A DNA stretch of 64,000 nucleotides. Origin: Lyophyllum atratum (taxonomy: Eukaryota > Basidiomycota > Agaricomycetes > Agaricales > Lyophyllaceae). A program made the position numbers and the translations under genes. Below the pieces are notes generated by a model, which worked only from the letters and a program-made list of their open reading frames with translations, ran no database searches and had not been told where the DNA came from. The DNA lies in NCBI GenBank assembly GCA_014905825.1, contig JACGCN010000016.1, positions 558,001-622,000 on the forward strand, in the 5' to 3' direction. Of the stretch, positions 8,934 through 19,602 are shown in pieces. Numbering within the stretch: the stretch's first letter is position 1; each line of letters starts with the position of its first letter.

Positions 8934-10064
8934 TGCCTTGGGACCTTTCTGTAAGTAAGATGAATGTCTGTAGTACAATTTTTGTAGCCTACTAGCTTGA
9001 AATAGACATTACTTGTGGGTACCTCTGGGTACTCTCAGGTGTGTTACTACTCATGAGTACTTGTCAATGACGAGTACTCGACTCACGGGTTTCAAATACC
9101 CGTTGACCCATACTCGTATGGATCTGGGTACTAGTTTTGGATGGTAAAATACCCATGAGTACGGATCTGGGTAACTCATGAGTGCACTCGTGCTCAGCCT
9201 TACGGCAGAGATGCACCCTGACCACGAAAGGGTCGACAAGGCATCTAGAGTGGCGCAAACTTCAATAGGATGGAGTGAAAGGTCCAGTGATGTGAGCCAA
9301 TTAATTGCACTCTGCCATACTACGCGCGCAGGCTCATTTGTGAGATGAATGTCGCTCCAGAATTGGAGAGACCATAATGGAAGCAAGGTTTTCTCGTCGG
9401 GAATCCGGATAGATTCTGCGCCATCGAGCCATTTTTGCTTGGCTTGAGGAAGGAGTTGAATGATAAGACTCCGCGGCGGAACAAGAGTTGTCGAGAGAAG
9501 CTCAATGTCAGGGTCGCCTGTCTCTGATGAGAAAAAGTCGTGGCCATCGGGGATAGGATAGTGAGCCTCGGATTTGCTGATAGGCGGAACCGATGTACTG
9601 ATGAAATCGAGAACAGATATTCTTGGATTAGGAAGGAGGATGGCGGAATGAACAGCAGGGATGCGGAGCTGGTCACGAACGTAGCCTTGGACACTGCTTG
9701 GAATTTCGTCGAATTGGTGGTTGTTGTTTCGCCAATGAGCATGAAAAGCAGCGAGGCCCGTCAAGGGATCCAAGGCGGCTGCATCACCCATTCTGGAATT
9801 TGCGTAACTTTCGGCGACGTCGCGAAAAAGAATGGTTCACGTGTTCCTGTATGTATGTGGCTTTCAAATGATTTAAAGCTGTACAGTTTGCCTTGCCGAG
9901 GTTTCTGGCATGCTGCGAGACCATACAAGCCCTGTAGAGTTTGTTACATTTTATACACTAGAATATTTGGGACTTGTAACAAACAGGTAACTAACTGTTA
10001 GTAACACGTGTTAGTAACACATGGTAACAAACCCTCGACTTTTACACGCAACCCTATGCAGCCG

Positions 10065-11501
10065 ACATGGACCTCACGTCCAGTCAACCCCCAGGCTCGA
10101 TGCCACTCGAGTTCAGTAAGATGGGTGATCTCCCATTTCCGATGTCCGCTCCCGACACTCCAGAAGCAGGTTTTGCAGCATTTGATGTTGTACAGATCCA
10201 GCGCGATCCAGTTAGCTATCTGAAGAATGGAGATTTCCAGTAGATACTCGTATATTCTCCTTGCTGCAGTCGGGCTTTGTCACATCGATTGGTGGCCTCT
10301 ACTCAGAGAAGCGGGAGTCCTTTCGGTTAGCGATTGGAGGGAAGGCGTGCATGAACCCAGTTGTTCCCCGACGGGTACACAGCGAAGCCGAAGCGCCGGG
10401 GCTCGACAGTTTGGTATTGACAGCTTGGAGTTGGATTAGGCCCTCGGAGGAGATGTGTCTGCGAGATCCGATGCCGTCATCACCTCTCATAACTCGTCAC
10501 TGGGGCTGGTTAGCGTCTGCGGGGTTGGACGAGTGTGGGGTCGAGATTCGGAGCGGAATCTGCATACTTACAACCGCGGAGCAACAGTGTCGCACTCTTC
10601 CGGTATTGCCGATCTTGTTGCCTCGTCCTTGCCTTGATGTCCGAGAAGCATTCCGTCATAGCGCTAATGGACCTGTAGGTCATGCGACGGTCGTTCATTC
10701 GTTGCTATCCACTGCTTAATTGTCCGTTTCCGAGCCCCGGCTGCCCGAGTTTTCGGTATCTAAGAGTACTGTAGTTGCCGTCCTGTCGTGGTGTCATCGA
10801 CCAACTGTTAACTTCTACAATCTGAGAAATCATACATACGCTGGGTAGACAATAGCTAGCTTCGTTGCTAGCACCCAGTCACCAATGGATCGAGGCAGAT
10901 ATTCTATGAGAGTCCACGAAGGAAAAAGCTGACCGATCGAGAGAGGGCTCATTGGACAATAAAGTGTCGAGTGAGAAAAGCGAGCCCTTGTCGCGACGAG
11001 GTTTGACTGGGACCAATATTTATCCCCAGATAACACTTTCCGGCAGCAAAACCAGGAACGAGAAGAAAATAAGGTAAATTAAGTCAGAATGGCATGGAGA
11101 TCCGGCTAAAAAAACGCACATCCCCAAGCGCTGTGGTACTACTGTGATGTGATACGAGTTACGTAGAGGATACAGAAAGTACGCAAGACGGTAGATAGAG
11201 ACAGAGACAGAAAACCTGGAAAGAAACTGGGAAAACAATCACAAATTCGACCGAAAACGAGTCGAGGGGCAGGCACAGAAGGAGGATGATGCAAAGGCGG
11301 GGGCGGGTCGTCGGGTCGTGATATCTGTGACGTAACAAGTGGGACCGAGAGTTCGTGTTTGAGCGAAGAAAAGATTGAGGAGAAAGATGAGCGATATGCA
11401 GGGCACGGTCGGCGTGATCGACAACGGTGAAGTCTGAATCGAGTCAGCAAAACATCACCCAATTGAAGTGCGACAAAATGAACACACCTCACACGCCCGG
11501 C
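10065..11501. other. Gap right of the hAT element; only weak open frames
   Basis: No gene I can support. Joining the two flanks of the hAT across its duplication restores sequence that continues into a 58-codon frame starting ATG at 10069 (MDLTSSQPPGSMPLEF...) and stopping at about 10242. A further frame covers 10261-10719. Neither shows a recognisable motif. They could be exons of a short host gene whose 5' region was hit by the hAT, or chance frames. Part of 11300-11501 is probably the 3' untranslated region of the kinase on the minus strand. Confidence 0.3.
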
Positions 11502-13567
11502 TCAGCTCCCATTCGACCCCAGATGAACCAACTCCATCGCCTTCGCACTAACATGTATGTGTTTCGGGTCCTTCACTTCATGACAGACCTCGATCGACTT
11601 CACCCACGGGTGCGCCACCACCTCCTCGATCGTCGATCGCAGCCTCGGGTCCGGGTCGAGCATCTTCCGGATGAGCGTCCTGCACGCGCGCGGGCTGAGG
11701 TTGTTGATCGTCGGTGGGCACGCGGACACCGCCGCCTGCGGGCTCGTACATGCCTGCGCGTACGCCGCGAAGAGCGGGTCGGTACCCGGTTGTGCCGCGC
11801 GCCAAGGCAACTCCTGGAAGTGCAGGCAATAGTACACGATTCCGCAGGCCCAGATGTCGACGAGTCGGGCGTCGTAAGCTGCATGCGGTTCAGATAGGAT
11901 GCGCAGGGCAGCCAGGGGGTTGAGAGGGTTGTTATGTAACAGACACGCAGAAGCACATCTGTTAGCTGGATGCCTCGAGAGACACGGGTAAGATTTTACT
12001 GACGTTTGCCTAGGAACTGCTCCGGGGCGATGTACGGTTCGCTGCCGCATAGGCCGGTGGACATGTGGATTGTGGTTTCCCAAGGAAGCCGGTATACCGT
12101 CGATGCGCCATAGTCTCCGATCTGCGTACGATACGGTGTTAACGGGATTGTCACAGAAATTGGAGGGATGGCGTACCTTGAGATGACCCTTGGTGTCGAA
12201 GAATAAATTCTCGGGTTTGATGTCCCTATGTGCGACACCCTGACTGTGAAGGTATTGCACGCCGTTGAGGATCTGCTTGAAGCAGCATTCGACCTCGCTC
12301 GGGCTCATACCGCTGCAGAAAAGATATTACATCAGCTGGGTTCATTTCCGACATCGCCCGCTGCATGCACAGATGGAGGTGCGGCAAAAGGAACTCCGCA
12401 TGATAAAGTTCGTGCAAGAGGGGAGCCGAGAAAAATCTCAACTAAACCGCCTCCCCCCAGCACCATACTGAGAGTAACAAGATCAACTCACCCTTTCTTG
12501 ATTGCGGCATACAGATCTCCACCAGGACAGAACTCCATAACCTCACACCAGTGCTGATTCTCATCCTTGATAAGATCGACGGTCTCGACGATGTTGGTAT
12601 GATGGAGAGTGGAGGAGATGCAGAACTCGGCGGTGAGTTTCTTGACGTATTCCTTCTCTGTCTCATTCTTGCGACGTGCCCGGAATTGCTGTGATGGACT
12701 GGTGAGTCGAGGCCACGGATCAGACTATGCGCTTACCTTGACCGCGTACAGCTTTTCCTCAGCACGATCCCATTTGTGCGCCAGTCGTACAACACTAGTC
12801 GCACCCTTCCCAATCGCCACCTTCTGACAAACGCCGTACTTCTTGGTCAGACTGACAACGCTGTCCCCGGCCGAGCTCTTGGACTTTCCCTTCCCCCCAT
12901 CGCTGCCTGCATCCGAGTCCGCAGACCGTCGCGAAGATCCGGCCGAACGCTGCGAGGCCTTTCGATTGATCTTGGGGCCCGAGGCAAGCAGATCTTTGAG
13001 GTTAAACTTGTGAGCGGAGTGATCAGAGTGCACTGATGCGGGCTTCGCGGGGCGGACCGGGGCAGGTGTGACGGTGGTTTCGGGAGGAGCTGCCTTCTTG
13101 CCATCCTTGGGGGTTTGTGGAGCAAGCTTGTTACCCGAAGTACCAGCAGACATGCTGGGAGCGCGGCTAGGAGGTTTGCTGGGCGGCTGGCTTGGTGGCC
13201 TGCTGGATGGGCGTGTGGGGGGAGAACTATGGCCACCCCAGTCGCTCTCCGATGCAGTCGGCGAGGAGGCAGTGGATGGGTTTGAGGCGGTTTGAGCAGT
13301 GGTGAGCTTTTGTAATGAACCACGAGTGTGGCCAGGCTGTTTGTCATAGGTGCCTGATTCGGGAGGTGGTAGAGGCACAGTGGGTGTATTGGTCGGTTGT
13401 TTCGCCTTGGCCACTGATGCTGTGGACGGTGCATTGTGCGACATATTGAGTGCTGCTTTGAAGTGATTCGATAAATTTGTGATTGCGTTATTCTTTCCAT
13501 GCGGGGGTTTGTCGGCGCCGTCGCCTTCTGTCAATGTGGTCTCCTCTGAAGCGTCGAGGATCGCCAT
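11502..13567 (-). CDS. HAL-type Ser/Thr protein kinase (Hal4/Sat4-like)
   Basis: Five exons on the minus strand: 13567-12737, 12688-12492, 12312-12177, 12121-12004 and 11878-11502. The first about 240 residues are a low-complexity Ser/Pro/Thr-rich tail with repeated [20 protein letters not shown] motifs. The kinase domain follows: glycine loop [11 protein letters not shown]-binding Lys in YAVKQF, catalytic loop [12 protein letters not shown] in place of DFG, activation segment with [10 protein letters not shown], and YDARLVDIW for the HAL-family DxW. All catalytic residues are present, so an active kinase is expected. Fungal relatives regulate potassium and nutrient transporters at the plasma membrane; that role is carried over from the family. 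The last intron uses a GTCAGT donor, chosen because it restores GKPYDARLVD. Confidence 0.92.
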
Positions 13568-16500
13568 TGTGATAATAGCTTTGTAGGTTAAACTTGGGTA
13601 TGAATGAGGTTGATCGGGTGAGCAGGCAAGCCAGAGGCAAGGAGGACAGCAGTGGTGCCTATAGGGACACTATCATGGTGTACGCCTTCCGATTGGTTTT
13701 GTGGACTGAAACCGGCTGGAATGCAGGCGAGTGTCTGCTGCACGAAGACCCCCTGAGCTGCCTCGAGCTCGTTGTGGTCGACGGTGAGCGCGACAAAGCT
13801 GATCTCCCTGAGGCAACTAACGCTGAACTTGCAGGGTAAGGTGGTGGGAGGAGAAGCCAAGAAAAATTCGATGACCTTCCTTTTCTCAGTTCCAGATCCA
13901 ATTGGTCAGCAGCGCGTGCCACACGTGGGGCTTGATTCAGGTTGGCTCCAATTCCGATACACCCTTCAACCTGCTCACCTGTCCCGGTCGCTGCTCCATA
14001 TGATCCGAACTGTGCATATCACCGTAACTGCCTGGCCGTCTTCATTTTCGTAGCTCGTTGTTGTGTTGCCGAGGTCGGGGTCGGTGCCTCCAGGGAAATG
14101 AAATCGCGTCTGTTACCTACCCTAAAAATATCACTGATATCTCGCCTGATGGCGCCTGAAGGAAGTCTGACAGGTCCGAAAAAGTCTGGCCTCGAGGAAG
14201 AAAACATCGTCTAAAAATACATTGTGATAACCATCCTAGACCATAACATACAAGAATCCTTCAAAGGGTCCATGTATCCCACCAGTCGGCGCGGATGACG
14301 ACAACATATTCCCTGATCATGACAGATGACCAGCCACAGAGCTTCCGCGTTCGTCACCGACAGGAATCAAATCCTACCATCATATTATCATCGAACGGCG
14401 ATAATCGCTCTCTGGAATTCAAATTACAACCCAGTTGACACGCCACGACTCACCGAAGACCTGACATTGACAGTGTCATTCACTGGCAAAGTTCGCAGCA
14501 CCTCCGGCAATAAAGGTTGTCACCACCCGCCAGCCCTGATGAGGGCCTGATCCCCAAACTGACGCTTCGAGTTCTGGAACGTACATGAATGTGTCCCCAG
14601 CGAGATGGTGCTGCACTGGTGACGCATGGCCTAGCGCATGGCAGTTCCTCTGACACGCCAAGGCAGATCTTTGCTTCGAAATCTACACGAGAAGCCGGAG
14701 AAACGATAATAAACGACATTAGCCAGGTTGCCAGCAAAGCATAAGGTAAGGTGCGTGGTGCGCGCACGAGGGGGCACATAATATATATGGAGCACTTTCG
14801 GTAAACATGTTTCAATAGGGCATTTACGTCTACCTGGGTCATCAATCATCGTAATCCGGGTGAGGGATTTATTCGCGGGCTTACCTGTGCTATAGATTCT
14901 GCAATCTATACGTACTGCATCTTGGATCTTGACAGTGGCGAAATCTATGGAATTCCTATCACCCAGGCTCGAACTACAGGTCCTGGTGCTGCTGTACACA
15001 TGCGGCAGAGGGATATTAGCCTGAGCCCTTTATCATCACACTCGTACATCCTATGGCATGAAGAAAGGCATCACAAAGCCAGCATACGCCCCAGAAGTAT
15101 TACCGACGTCGAAACGCCCTGGCCGGGGGGCAACCGGTACTGGCGGAAACACCGAGATAGGTACCCAGTGGGGCCCTAATGTTGGACGGTGTGTGGTTAT
15201 AGTACCGTGAGGTAGGCGATGCTGATATACTTCGAGGAACTGGAGCCACCCTGAATGAGCATGGGAGGTCGACATTAGAACGGCGATCGCTCTTCCCCCG
15301 GCGGGCGCCCCTATACGCTGTGTCTATACGTGCATATGCTGGTGGATGACGGCCAGTGTGGGATGCGACAGGCTGTCCTACGTATCCTGATACTTCGGAC
15401 CGCATTCGCCAGAGAACGAGGGATGACATTATCTGAAGCCGTCGCGGAAGGAGAAATTATCAATGATAAGGGGTACCCGAGACTGATACCTCTAAGGCCC
15501 GTTTATCGGCTGCAATCAAGGGTTAGCTACGGTGCGAGGTACTTTAATAGAAATGGGGGACCTTCCTTTGTCACACAGGAGAGGACCGGGTCCGGTATGG
15601 CGTAGAGTTGAGTGCTCGGACGGAGGTACATGAGCACCGGCAATGGATGTAATTTCGCGTAAAAGAGAAACAGGCGCCATTCGGGTATGGCATTTAATTG
15701 CAAGAGAAGCGGATGATATTCGAACAGATATCGAGCGGACCGACAAGGAGAACCAAAGGAGAGCCCAAGTCACCAATAGGAGCCACCCCGGTCGCAAATG
15801 GAAGGAGAAACGGAAGGGATTCCTTTCGACATTCCACATGTAGAAGGAAAAGTCCATGAGCTGCTGGACCCCTTGAAGGTAACATATATAGCAGCACCAA
15901 GAGTCCCTCAATTCAAAAAACGAGTCGAAACAGGGACTGCGTTCATAGCGCACATGTGCGCGAAAAACCCCGAAGTACCCCCATCAACTGTCCTTTCCTT
16001 CATAGCAGTGTCCCTAGAACGCGAACATAACGCGCCTCAGCGTGCTATTCCCGACGGATTCTAGCTTTCCAGACCAAATATGAGTGCGTAAACAAGACTG
16101 GCGCGCCTTCAGTGCGTGGTTAAGAGATGGTGATCTGTTGCAGGTCCCGTCCCCATCAACCTGGCCTTGGGTAGGCGTTACCGGAATATTAGGGCTGTCA
16201 GCAGGTATGAGGACAGTGCCATATGCAGCCCAAAGTACACGTCGATGAGAACCCGAGATGCATCAGGTGCCAATGATTACTGTGGCGTTAGAATCTTTAA
16301 ACCCAGCATAGGTTCCGTGTGCCGGAGTTTGTCCTCGTGAAATGGACGGGGTGAGGCCGCTGGTTACTGTGGTCGCAAGAGAGAGGACAAACTGAACACG
16401 ATCATCATGGGAAGGAAGGACGCCCAGGGGATGACTAAGCGACCTTGGTGGAAACGACAAGACTCGAGAGTGTAGATACCTTCGCATAACCTTAGGATAT

Positions 16501-16617
16501 TGTACAATTTTATGATAACGAGTGGAGGATAACCAACTGGATACCAGAAAGAAATCTCGAGACAGAGGATGCCTATAGCGACATATGAACGCTGAACCAG
16601 AATCTCACTAGCATGGT
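13568..16617. other. 3-kb gene-poor interval
   Basis: Open frames up to about 145 codons exist on both strands (for example 15516-15953 minus, 15798-16064 plus). None shows a recognisable domain, convincing splice chain or signal peptide. The first few hundred bases must contain the promoter and leader of the kinase. I see no terminal repeats or target duplications that would mark a transposon. Confidence 0.4.
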
Positions 16618-17303
16618 TTAAAGGCCGGGGAGACCTGCCACAGCCCATCTCCCGTTCCTCTTTATAGCTTCGCTGAGAGTGTTAGGTGCCGCAGCGCTCA
16701 CGAACGCGACAGCGATGACATTGTCCACGGGATTGACCGTCGCGGACAGCGCCCGATTCCCGACCTTGATCCTTAAGGCGGTGACGCACTCAGCGCAATT
16801 CGGGCCGCCCCTCCATGACGTCTTCGGGGAGTAGTAGTACTCGCTGAGTATCCCATCTGGCGACAAGAAGAAGAAATGGACCTATGAGATGATAGCATGG
16901 GATTAGTCTGGGGTGGTTTCTCGTGGGACGCTGGATGCACGGCATACCTCCTGGTATCCCTTGAAGACGACCGCTTCGATAGGAGTACCCTGGAGCGCCT
17001 GGGCTGCGGGGACAATCGCAAGAGGACCGGTGCCTTTAGTCTTTCCGTTGTCGAAATTTCCCGAGAGAGAATACTCAGTGATGGTCCCAGATGCAGGCTG
17101 GTAGTAGATGCGGCTGTCTCCGTTGCCAATGGGGTCCTGAACGATGGCAATGTCGGCTTTGGTGTCGAAGGGCACGATTCTCGGGACCGCCAGAACTCCT
17201 CCCATAGCGGTAGCAAGAGCAAAAGTCTGAAAGAAAGGGTCATCAATCGTCTGGGATTGACAGTGGAATTGGTGAATCGCACCAGAAAGATCTTTGAGAA
17301 CAT
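16618..17303 (-). CDS. Small secreted protein, possibly fungal fucose-lectin-like
   Basis: Three minus-strand exons: 17303-17283, 17226-16948 and 16881-16618, giving 187 residues. The tiny first exon (7 codons) joined over a 56-nt intron produces a clean signal peptide (MFSKIFLTFALATAMGGVLA). The mature part has DSRIYYQPASGTITEYS, a segment with VFKGYQEVHFFFLSPDG, then ILSEYYYSP...WRGG. The Y-Y-x-x-x-G-x-I-x-E-Y pattern, seen about twice, is reminiscent of blades of the AAL-type six-bladed propeller lectins (Fungal_lectin family). Those proteins are about 300 residues, so this one would be short. The call is by motif only; a secreted protein of unknown function is the safe reading. Only two obvious Cys (PNCAEC) are present. 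Confidence 0.6.
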
Positions 17304-17931
17304 AGTTGAGATGGTTTGTGCGTTGGAAGGCTGGAAGATATAGAGCCCACGCATACCCTTTATATACCTGTGCTTTAACTGGTTTACCGTTTCCAGTTAG
17401 CCATCGCTAGTGGATTTACGAGACCTATCTTTGAAGGTTGACACAGTGGATGGACCCACCGTCCGCACTCATAGGGAGAATGTCTATTTGTTACAGAGTC
17501 TAGGCCGAGTGCTGAATGGGAAGTGGACCAGCTGAGCCATCTAAAGAAAAGGGTACCGGAAAGCATCTGCTTCTAGAGCGAGAGGACTGCCAGCGAAAAT
17601 GTCGAGGACGGTCATAGAGAATAGAAGGCCAGTCATAAGCCGCACAATGGGCGTTGTCAGACCATCCTTGCGATGAAAGGTGGTTAGCAGATGGTCAGAT
17701 GCGTTCAAGTCAGAAAAATGTGGCGTCCAATCCCACTATTCGCATGAGGTGAAACAGAAGTCAAAACTGCCCATACCTGACTTGCGATATCAGTTTCTCA
17801 TCAGGTTTCGGTAGAGACGAGCATAACTTACGGTTAAGTCTTGAATTGTCGTCGCAGACTGATTTGAGCATCATTTGCCGGCTTGATGGCGCTGGTCCTC
17901 TCAAATGGCGAGGTCTCTAGATGGTAAGAGG

Positions 17932-18140
17932 GATGAAATCACCTAATAAGTGGCCGAACGTATAGTATGGATGCGACAGTGAAAATTGGGTAGACGGTGT
18001 TGAGCTGTTGCTTTTCAAAGACGAATATGCGATGAAATCATTTAGAAAGGTGGTCGAACATATAGTATGGAAGGCGAAGCGACAGTGAAAATCAGGTAGA
18101 CGATCATGTTGCGAGGTTGCTTTCTGAAGGCGAATACCAT
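17932..18140. repeat. Diverged tandem duplication of a ~100-bp unit
   Basis: GATGAAATCA at 17932 and at 18031 each start a unit containing TATAGTATGGA, GCGACAGTGAAAAT, GGTAGACG and a following TTGCTTT...AAGACGAATA/AAGGCGAATA. Identity is roughly 75-80 percent by eye, with small indels. It has no coding pattern. Confidence 0.65.
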
Positions 18141-18685
18141 GATGAGAGTGAGGATTTGATGCTTCGGGGAGACGTCCGTTTTAGTTGCAAGGGGAAAGAA
18201 AGATCAAACGGACAAAAAGAAGATATGATTGTGGCCATAGGCAGCAGGCCAACATACATGACCGCCGCTCTCATGAATGTGGATGAAGGCCCGGTTGAGT
18301 CCGAAGTTGACAACGAGGACGGCATCTAATCTTATCCGATTTACTGACACATATGGAAAACGTCGTCCTTGTTCTAGGGAGTAGGATCCCACCACGCTAC
18401 TTCGTTCCATCCTTCGCCACCTACTCGATGGAACGATTGTAGTATATGTGACAATGAGCCAAGAGTGCGCACTGGTAGCTTCCAGTGCTGCCAGTGATCA
18501 CGATGGTACAGTGTCTTCTAATTTTACGAATAGCATAATCGATCATCAGAGGATGTGGCGCGAAGACGGACGATCTGCTCACTAGAATGTTGTCACCAGG
18601 AGACTTGGTATGGCAGGTTCTTTCTACCAGCACATCGATACCACGTCAGAATTTTGACCACCTGCGCAACATGATCATCATGTCG

Positions 18686-18868
18686 TCAATGCAAGCTCGT
18701 ACCAACCTGAGGACCAAAAATTACATACCTGATCATGAGTATCACCATGATGATTGCCACGAGTACGAACAATATCCATTCCACGTATACGTTCTGGAGG
18801 AACACGACTATGGGGATGGGATAAGAGTATTCCGGTGAATTATGACCAAGTTGGAGTGGCGGCGGCAT
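18686..18868 (-). CDS. Possible short single-pass membrane protein (exon), unrecognised
   Basis: A 60-codon minus-strand frame begins MPPPLQLGH and contains a strongly hydrophobic stretch (WILFVLVAIIMVILMIRYVIF, about residues 31-51). A plausible GT donor follows FGPQ, with a CAG acceptor 46 nt on. A second open frame downstream on the same strand (18633-18421) might be a later exon, but phase does not connect them cleanly. I do not recognise the protein. Chance hydrophobicity remains possible. Confidence 0.25.
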   Translation of the reverse strand: MPPPLQLGHNSPEYSYPIPIVVFLQNVYVEWILFVLVAIIMVILMIRYVIFGPQVGTSLH

Positions 18869-19176
18869 GATGGTGGAACTTCGAAGAGAATCTAAGCAGT
18901 TATTGGAATCGGCGCTTGCTCATATTCAGTTCACGGAACATCGTCGAAAGGTCTATATTCCTCGTTGAAGACGTGTGTGATGTCACCGACCTTGGTGATC
19001 GACGGCCAGTTCTTCGAAGCTGCCTTCAGGCCTCGAGTGCTCACGAATGTTCATCTGATGATTCGGAGCCATAACCTCTACATTATCACGCTTTGCGTAC
19101 GCAGTCATTCGGGTCTGTGGGGGAGCAAAAAGAGGACGCCTGTTCATCAAAAATCATTGCGACAAATCATGATGCA

Positions 19177-19257
19177 AGGCTCTGCCAGGACTCGAACCTG
19201 GGTTTCGAGAAATCGTATCATCAGAATCTCGAGTGATAACCTCTACACTACAGCGCC
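19177..19257 (-). tRNA. tRNA-Gln(CTG), 9-nt intron
   Basis: Minus strand: acceptor GGCGCTG/CAGAGCC with one G-A mismatch at pair 4-69, A box TAGTGTAGAGGTTATCAC, anticodon stem CGAGA/TCTCG, loop TTCTGA giving anticodon CTG, intron TGATACGAT after position 37, T arm CCAGG-TTCGAGT-CCTGG. The D arm matches the known fungal tRNA-Gln consensus. The acceptor mismatch and the altered D loop (TAGAGG instead of TAGTGG) make this copy less certain to be functional than 24319-24411. Confidence 0.8.
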
Positions 19258-19602
19258 ATGTACATAGCCCGTTGACATATGATCCATTACCTGGCAGAAC
19301 GCCTGACCAGGAAACAAAAGGAGTATTACTATCTGACCCCGGCCGCCGGCGCCAGTCAACGCCAGACTGACCTGAGACTCGAGAGGCTCGGTCCGGAACC
19401 CACAAGTCGATGAGTAAAAATGATAATGAATCGGAATAAGTTGGTCGCCCATGAGCTCGGCCGCCATTACCCTAAGAAACATTTGGACAGACGACCCAGG
19501 CCTATCTGATGATTCTGACCTCAGCGCCAGTCAGAGTCCAGATTGACCTCAGAGGGAATACCCACAAGTCGATGAGTAAAAACTCTCTATACACACATAC
19601 GA

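Larger units (their letters stand above)
6621..9202. mobile_element. Non-autonomous hAT-like element (MITE) nested in the transposase gene
   Basis: It begins TAAGGCTGAGCACGA and ends with the reverse complement, and is flanked by the perfect 8-bp duplication CGGCAGAG (6613-6620 and 9203-9210). The subterminal regions carry many copies of GGGTACTCATGGG-like and GGATCTGGGTA motifs in both orientations (6640-6790 and 9010-9185), as expected for a hAT family. It has no transposase. Subtracting the LTR element and the SINE leaves about 650 bp, the size of a MITE. Its ends (TAAGGCTG) resemble those of the host hAT (TAGGGTTG), so a related transposase may move it. Direct similarity between 6838-6890 and 8535-8562/8952-8985 (CCTAC...GGGACCTTTCTGTAAGT) shows an internal duplication within the MITE. 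Confidence 0.88.
2815..9791 (-). pseudogene. Ulp1 protease-BED-hAT transposase fusion gene, split by a nested element
   Basis: Minus-strand exons, 5' to 3': 9791-9203 joined to 6612-5975 once the nested element and one copy of its 8-bp duplication are discounted, then 5935-5648, 5595-4765, 4708-4529, 4473-4258, 4200-3891, 3839-3493, 3438-3271 and 3207-2815. The total is divisible by three, about 1,319 codons. The N-terminal third has a Ulp1/SENP (C48) triad: His in GNHW (about residue 296), Asp in YGDPAG (about 313), Gln before the nucleophile, and Cys in SCGIF (about 362). Next come a basic linker, a BED-type zinc finger (CAGVGC...AHCKGC, about 557-585), a hAT RNase-H-like body (FDGG, YLNPRYV) and the hAT dimerisation segment (SAVPHSMADERT, about 1140-1155), ending in an acidic tail. 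As it stands the 2.6-kb insertion must inactivate the gene. The start ATG is plausible; an upstream exon cannot be excluded. Confidence 0.85.
2553..10056 (-). mobile_element. Autonomous-type hAT transposon, 7.5 kb, carrying nested insertions
   Basis: The ends are short inverted repeats: TAGGGTTGTGTATAAAAC on the left and the reverse complement of TAGGGTTGCGTGTAAAAG on the right. They are flanked by a perfect 8-bp direct repeat TGCAGCCG at 2545-2552 and 10057-10064. An 8-bp duplication and TAGGG-type ends are typical of the hAT superfamily. Subterminal regions on both sides are rich in GTTAC/GTAAC motifs (for example 2591-2640 and 9975-10030), the usual transposase binding landscape. Without its nested guests the element would be about 4.9 kb. 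It encodes one gene on the minus strand, a Ulp1-BED-hAT fusion, whose exons all stay open. Only the nested element at 6621-9202 disrupts it. Confidence 0.93.
17304..19176. other. Gap between the lectin-like gene and the tRNA pair
   Basis: No confident gene. The interval holds the tandem duplication at 17932-18140 and a short membrane-segment frame on the minus strand near 18.7 kb (both listed separately). Other frames are under 85 codons and without motifs. Confidence 0.4.

Noticed and set aside
2553..10056. KDZ (Kyakuja-Dileera-Zisupton) element, suggested by the Ulp1 domain
   Set aside because: The BED finger, the hAT dimerisation motif and TAGGG-type ends identify hAT. Ulp1 alone is not diagnostic.
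15516..16064. Frames of 145 and 88 codons as genes
   Set aside because: Overlapping frames on opposite strands, no motif, no splice signals, composition like the rest of the gap.
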